In this document: one piece after another, positions 61,256 to 64,000 of the stretch
Layout of the letters: each line of letters begins with the position of its first letter
How positions within the stretch are numbered: the first letter of the stretch is position 1
Assembly: GCF_004341625.1 (NCBI RefSeq)
Contig: NZ_SLZG01000001.1
Location: forward strand, 558,001-622,000
Reading direction: 5' to 3'
DNA: 64,000 nt
DNA from: Rhizobium sp. BK376
GTDB taxonomy: Bacteria; Pseudomonadota; Alphaproteobacteria; Rhizobiales; Rhizobiaceae
Program-made: the position numbers and the translations under genes
Notes under the pieces: generated by a model
Told to the model about the DNA's origin: nothing
Database searches by the model: none
The model's input: the letters and a program-made list of their open reading frames with translations, nothing else

Positions 61256-61843
61256 GTGTTCCGGGTTCCCCTTCTGGTCGCGCTTTCGCTCGTCATAGCT
61301 TTCGGCGGCGGCATCATGTTCACGCTTTATGCGCTGGACGCGACCGCCGGCTTTGGTGCGATCAGGCTGGGTGCCTGGGAGGCTTTTCCGAGCCTGCACA
61401 CTGCTGAAGCAGATCCTTACGCCAAATCCCATCGCGCCCGCGCCGGAAGATTGCTCTATGGCACCGCGGAGGGCCTCGTCTTTACCGCGCTCGATGACGA
61501 TAGCGGCGGCCGGCTGACGGCGGGCTGCCGTTACCGCATCAGCGGCCAGACACCCCCTGCCCGTCTCTGGACGCTGTTTACGGCCGGCGAGGACAGCGAG
61601 CCGCTGCCGCCGATCGAAGGCCGTCCTTCGGCGCTCAATTCCTGGACGGTGCTGCGCAATGCGGATTCGAGCTTCGACATTACCGTGTCGCAGGACGCCC
61701 ATGCCGGAAACTGGCTGGCGCTGCCCGCATCCGGAGATTTCCGGCTGGTGCTGACGCTGCTCGATTCCCCCGCCGCCGGCAATTCGGGACTGATCGACCT
61801 TTCCATGCCGAAACTCGAAAAGATCGGTTGCGGCCATGTTTAG
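61256..61843 (+). CDS. DUF1214-domain exported protein
   Basis: A 195-residue protein starting at GTG 61256, with GAGGAAA upstream. An N-terminal hydrophobic helix is at 5-25 (signal or anchor). The rest matches DUF1214: YAKSHRARAGRLLYGTAEGL, then SGQTPPARLWTL. Its 3' end overlaps the next gene by eight bases. In many bacteria DUF1214 and DUF1254 form one long protein; here, as in other rhizobia, they are two adjacent genes. Function unknown. Confidence 0.85.
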   Translation: MFRVPLLVALSLVIAFGGGIMFTLYALDATAGFGAIRLGAWEAFPSLHTAEADPYAKSHRARAGRLLYGTAEGLVFTALDDDSGGRLTAGCRYRISGQTPPARLWTLFTAGEDSEPLPPIEGRPSALNSWTVLRNADSSFDITVSQDAHAGNWLALPASGDFRLVLTLLDSPAAGNSGLIDLSMPKLEKIGCGHV

Positions 61844-62384
61844 GATCATCTCTGCCGTTCTGACGGGGATTTTCGGTGCGGCCCTGCTCCACCTCGTCAT
61901 CATCCTGTCGCTGCCGCATTTTTCCGATCGCGACGCCTATACGCGCGTCGAGGATGAAGGGGACGAGAACCACTTCTACATGCTTGATGACAAGGATGAC
62001 GATGCCGGGCTTTCCAACGGCGATCCCTATATCAGGACGGCGGTCTGCGCCTTCGATATCGGCGACCAGCCAATCCGGCTGACGGCGGCCGGCAAGGTGC
62101 CGTTCTGGTCGCTCTCGATTTACGACAGGGCTTCGAACGAGGTCTTCAGCATGAGCGACCGGACGTCGGTCGGCGGCCTGCTGGACGTTCTGGTCGCCTC
62201 GCCGATCCAGCTGACGACCCTGCGCAAGGCGCTGCCGCCGTCGCTTTCCCAATCGATCCTTGTGGAGATGCCTCATCCTGAGGGCTATGCGGTGCTGCGG
62301 ACGATGGCGCCGCAGTCAAGCTTTGACGAAGCCGCGCGCGGCTTCCTTGCGGAAGCGGGCTGCGACGTCTTTGACGGCAGTTAG
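61836..62384 (+). CDS. DUF1254-domain exported protein
   Basis: A 182-residue protein starting ATG 61836, inside the end of the DUF1214 gene. An N-terminal helix is at 6-25. The domain includes DPYIRTAVCAFDIGDQPIRL and PFWSLSIYDRASNEVFS. It is translationally coupled to the DUF1214 gene and probably works with it at the envelope. Confidence 0.85.
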   Translation: MFRIISAVLTGIFGAALLHLVIILSLPHFSDRDAYTRVEDEGDENHFYMLDDKDDDAGLSNGDPYIRTAVCAFDIGDQPIRLTAAGKVPFWSLSIYDRASNEVFSMSDRTSVGGLLDVLVASPIQLTTLRKALPPSLSQSILVEMPHPEGYAVLRTMAPQSSFDEAARGFLAEAGCDVFDGS

Positions 62385-62424
62385 GCGACACGGGAGGGGC
62401 CGACCGTCGCGCCGTCTGCGAAGT

Positions 62425-62724
62425 CTATTTGTTCTTTGCCCGCTTCGGACCCGTTCCCGGCCGATTCGAGCTTGCTTCCAAGCGCTCGTAGCGCACGCCG
62501 GTGAAGAGAAGGATCTTCGCCTCGACCGGCTCCTTCTGCACGCGCCGCGGCATGCGCGACTGGCGTTCCAAAAGGGAAATGACCTTTGCCATGCTCGTCT
62601 CCAATTGCAGCTCGAGACGGATGAACTCGCGATTTATTTCATCCTGCCCGCTTGCGGCGGGCTGACGCTCCTCTTGAGAAACCGGGCCTTGCCCATCTCC
62701 GGAGGCATTTGCGTCCTTTCTCAC
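62425..62724 (-). CDS. Hypothetical small charged protein
   Basis: A 99-residue cytoplasmic protein from GTG 62724. A helical coiled stretch INREFIRLELQLETSMAKV is followed by LLERQSRMPRR, and the family-like core AKILLFTGVRYERLE lies near residue 70. The tail is basic. I believe similar proteins occur across rhizobia, but no function is known. Only a weak ribosome site is visible. Confidence 0.55.
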   Translation of the reverse strand: MRKDANASGDGQGPVSQEERQPAASGQDEINREFIRLELQLETSMAKVISLLERQSRMPRRVQKEPVEAKILLFTGVRYERLEASSNRPGTGPKRAKNK

Positions 62725-63166
62725 GGCATTTTCATGCTTACTGGATACCGTGGCATGACCGCTGACCCTTCAGCGATCATGAGAATCAGCATACGATCAA
62801 ATACTGCAAATCGCACTGTTCCAACCCGAATTGAGACACACCATAGTTAACAGAACGCTAATGTGAATGACGCGATCCCGTGATCGCAGCATCGCAGATA
62901 AAATAACGCAGCGTGTTGCGATTTGGTTTCATCGGTTTGGGCAAAAAAATTGCGAGGGTCGAACCATAAAGTAATATAAAATCATATTCTTAAATAAAAC
63001 CAATGGCTCACCAGCCGCTGGGAACAACAATTCCAACTGTTGCAAAAAAGTGTCACGCAAATATAATTTGCCAATCACTAATTTAAGCGTATGGTGCGCA
63101 AATCGGTCGGCAGGGACCGGTTCAAGAGATCATAGGTGCTCTTGCCTTTTATGCGGAGGACACGTG
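62725..63166. other. AT-rich intergenic stretch with a palindrome
   Basis: These 442 bases contain no gene I trust. They are AT-rich from about 62930. A perfect inverted repeat GCGATC-CCGT-GATCGC lies at 62872-62887. The ribosome site GGAGG for the next gene is at the right end. Confidence 0.5.
62872..62887. promoter_or_regulatory. Short perfect inverted repeat, possible operator
   Basis: GCGATC, CCGT, GATCGC. It lies within the 440-base gap before the 68-residue gene at 63167. It is too short and too GATC-rich to exclude chance. Confidence 0.3.
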
Positions 63167-63373
63167 ATGACTTTATTTATGGGTTCGCCCTTTTCCTTTG
63201 AAGATGTTGAAGTTATGCGCGGCGCGCTTGATAGCTGGTGCGTGGAAAAAAGGATCGACGTGAAAAGCGCGGACGCACAGTTTGCGGCCTCTGCAGCGAT
63301 CGACCTCTTCCAATCGGGCCACAACACCGCCGAGAAGTTGCTGGACGCATTGCGGGAACACAGGGCTCTGTAG
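63167..63373 (+). CDS. Hypothetical small protein (68 aa)
   Basis: A cytoplasmic protein of 68 residues. ATG 63167 follows GCGGAGGA with proper spacing, so it is preferred to the longer frame. It reads as three helices (FEDVEVMRGALDSWCVEK, AQFAASAAIDLFQSG and NTAEKLLDALREH). A good terminator follows 31 bases after the stop, which marks it as a separate unit. No family name is known to me. Confidence 0.75.
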   Translation: MTLFMGSPFSFEDVEVMRGALDSWCVEKRIDVKSADAQFAASAAIDLFQSGHNTAEKLLDALREHRAL

Positions 63374-63831
63374 GGCTTCATCTCTTCTGCCAGTGGATCA
63401 TCCGAAGCGCCTCACGGGGCGCTTTTTTGATGCGCGGGCGCGCGCCGGGCCAAGTTCCCCGAAAATGCGCTAAGCCACCAAATTTTCTTATTTTCGATGT
63501 TCACAAAACCGTCATCTTGGCGCAAGCTACGCGCGTAACTTTGATTAGGATTTTAATAAAGTCTTCACGAGCTGTTAACCTTGCGAGCCTTACTCTTTCC
63601 CCATAACCAGATCTGGATGACCGTCTACGCGTCGGTTCCGTCCGTGTTGGCTCGCCCGGAGAAAGAGATGCGGGCAAGGCGATACGGTTTCGGGATAGCG
63701 CCCCCGCCGATGCGTCCTTCGGTCCGGTTCCCGTCCTTGTTGTTCTGCGTATCTGTATGGGTGTTTGCGTGCGCGACCGGTTTCGAGACCTTGAAGGACC
63801 GCTGGCTGTCCGGAAGAAGGACGTTGTCCTG
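63374..63831. other. Intergenic stretch before the last gene
   Basis: These 458 bases hold the terminator of the 68-aa gene and then an AT-rich part (about 63480-63600) likely to contain the promoter of the DUF2336 gene. No reading frame is convincing. Confidence 0.5.
63405..63428 (+). terminator. Rho-independent terminator after the 68-aa gene
   Basis: The stem AAGCGCC/GGCGCTT (63405-63411 with 63418-63424) has a 6-base loop and ends in a run of T to 63428. Confidence 0.85.
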
Positions 63832-64000
63832 ATGGCGACCGTCACCAGCTTCGAAAGCCTTTCGCATCCGTCGAAATCCGAACTCCGCCAATTCGCCGAG
63901 TTGTTCACGCCGCTCTTCCAGGCCTCGTCTGAGGAAGCCAAGCGTCAGGCGGTGGCAGCTTTGTCGCAATGCGCGCATGTGCCGCCGGCCGTCGCGCTCT
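63832..64000 (+). CDS. DUF2336-domain protein, 3' end cut by the window
   Basis: The first 56 codons are visible from ATG 63832, preceded by AAGGACG. An in-frame ATG at 63757 is a possible earlier start. The opening LSHPSKSELRQFAELFTPLF and the stretch SEEAKRQAVAALSQC are typical of alphaproteobacterial DUF2336 proteins, which are helical-repeat proteins of unknown role. The rest lies outside the window. Confidence 0.75.
   Translation, partial: MATVTSFESLSHPSKSELRQFAELFTPLFQASSEEAKRQAVAALSQCAHVPPAVAL

Noticed and set aside
1..64000. tRNA, rRNA, CRISPR array, transposase or integrase
   Set aside because: I looked for cloverleaf, rRNA and regular-spacer patterns and for transposase motifs and saw none; a covariance-model scan would be needed to exclude small RNAs.

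Overview
The window looks like a chromosomal segment of a Rhizobium-type alphaproteobacterium (R. leguminosarum/etli group or a close relative). Reasons: the cycHJKL cytochrome c maturation operon lies next to degP and a feuPQ-like two-component pair. A PleC-like kinase sits between pepN and glnE. Rhizobial intergenic repeats are present, and a complete alphaproteobacterial gene transfer agent (GTA) cluster follows. This rests on gene content and remembered synteny; no search was run.

Layout. 1-21,500 (core): an MFS permease missing its N-terminus, pepN, a PleC-like kinase, glnE, a histidine kinase/response regulator pair, DegP, the four translationally coupled cycHJKL (ccmIEFH) genes, a divergent parDE module, a surface lipoprotein, and feuQ-feuP with a small exported protein that is probably FeuN. 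21,580-42,630 (minus strand): a GTA structural cluster running from the terminase end at about 42.6 kb to the large hub protein at about 21.8 kb. Every expected step has an open gene: gp1-like, terminase, portal, prohead protease, capsid, connectors, tail-completion protein, tail tube, GTA_gp10, chaperone, short tape measure, DUF2460, DUF2163, NlpC/P60 and hub. A 33-codon gene is squeezed in with ATGA overlaps at both ends. A GH19-type endolysin lies between terminase and portal, and a holin-like protein lies after the hub. Unrelated genes interrupt the cluster: a tyrosine phosphatase, a divergent MFS permease, a Tat-exported beta-carbonic anhydrase, and a mixed block of small genes, plus two mosaic repeats.

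42,900-64,000 (mixed): a WYL-like protein and a cytochrome c, then the most unusual locus in the window. This is a 157-aa cysteine-free protein made of two near-identical 52-residue repeats, carrying four F-S-G-(R/Q)-x-Y-K-T-P motifs. It is followed in the same reading register, after a strong hairpin, by a stand-alone YcaO gene. I read this as a candidate multi-core RiPP (ribosomally made, post-translationally modified peptide) system. Next come a FUSC/HlyD efflux pair, two penicillin-binding proteins, a TPR/ATP-grasp protein, an MmyB-type regulator, a GNAT enzyme, an accessory patch with a SUFU-domain protein and small orphans, the DUF1214/DUF1254 pair, and the start of a DUF2336 gene.

Working together: cycHJKL makes c-type cytochromes, and DegP and the penicillin-binding proteins act in the envelope. 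FeuN/FeuP/FeuQ would form one periplasmic sensing circuit. The GTA genes plus endolysin and holin-like protein would build and release DNA-packaging particles. The YcaO locus would make a modified repeat peptide of unknown purpose. I saw no tRNA, rRNA, CRISPR array, transposase or integrase.
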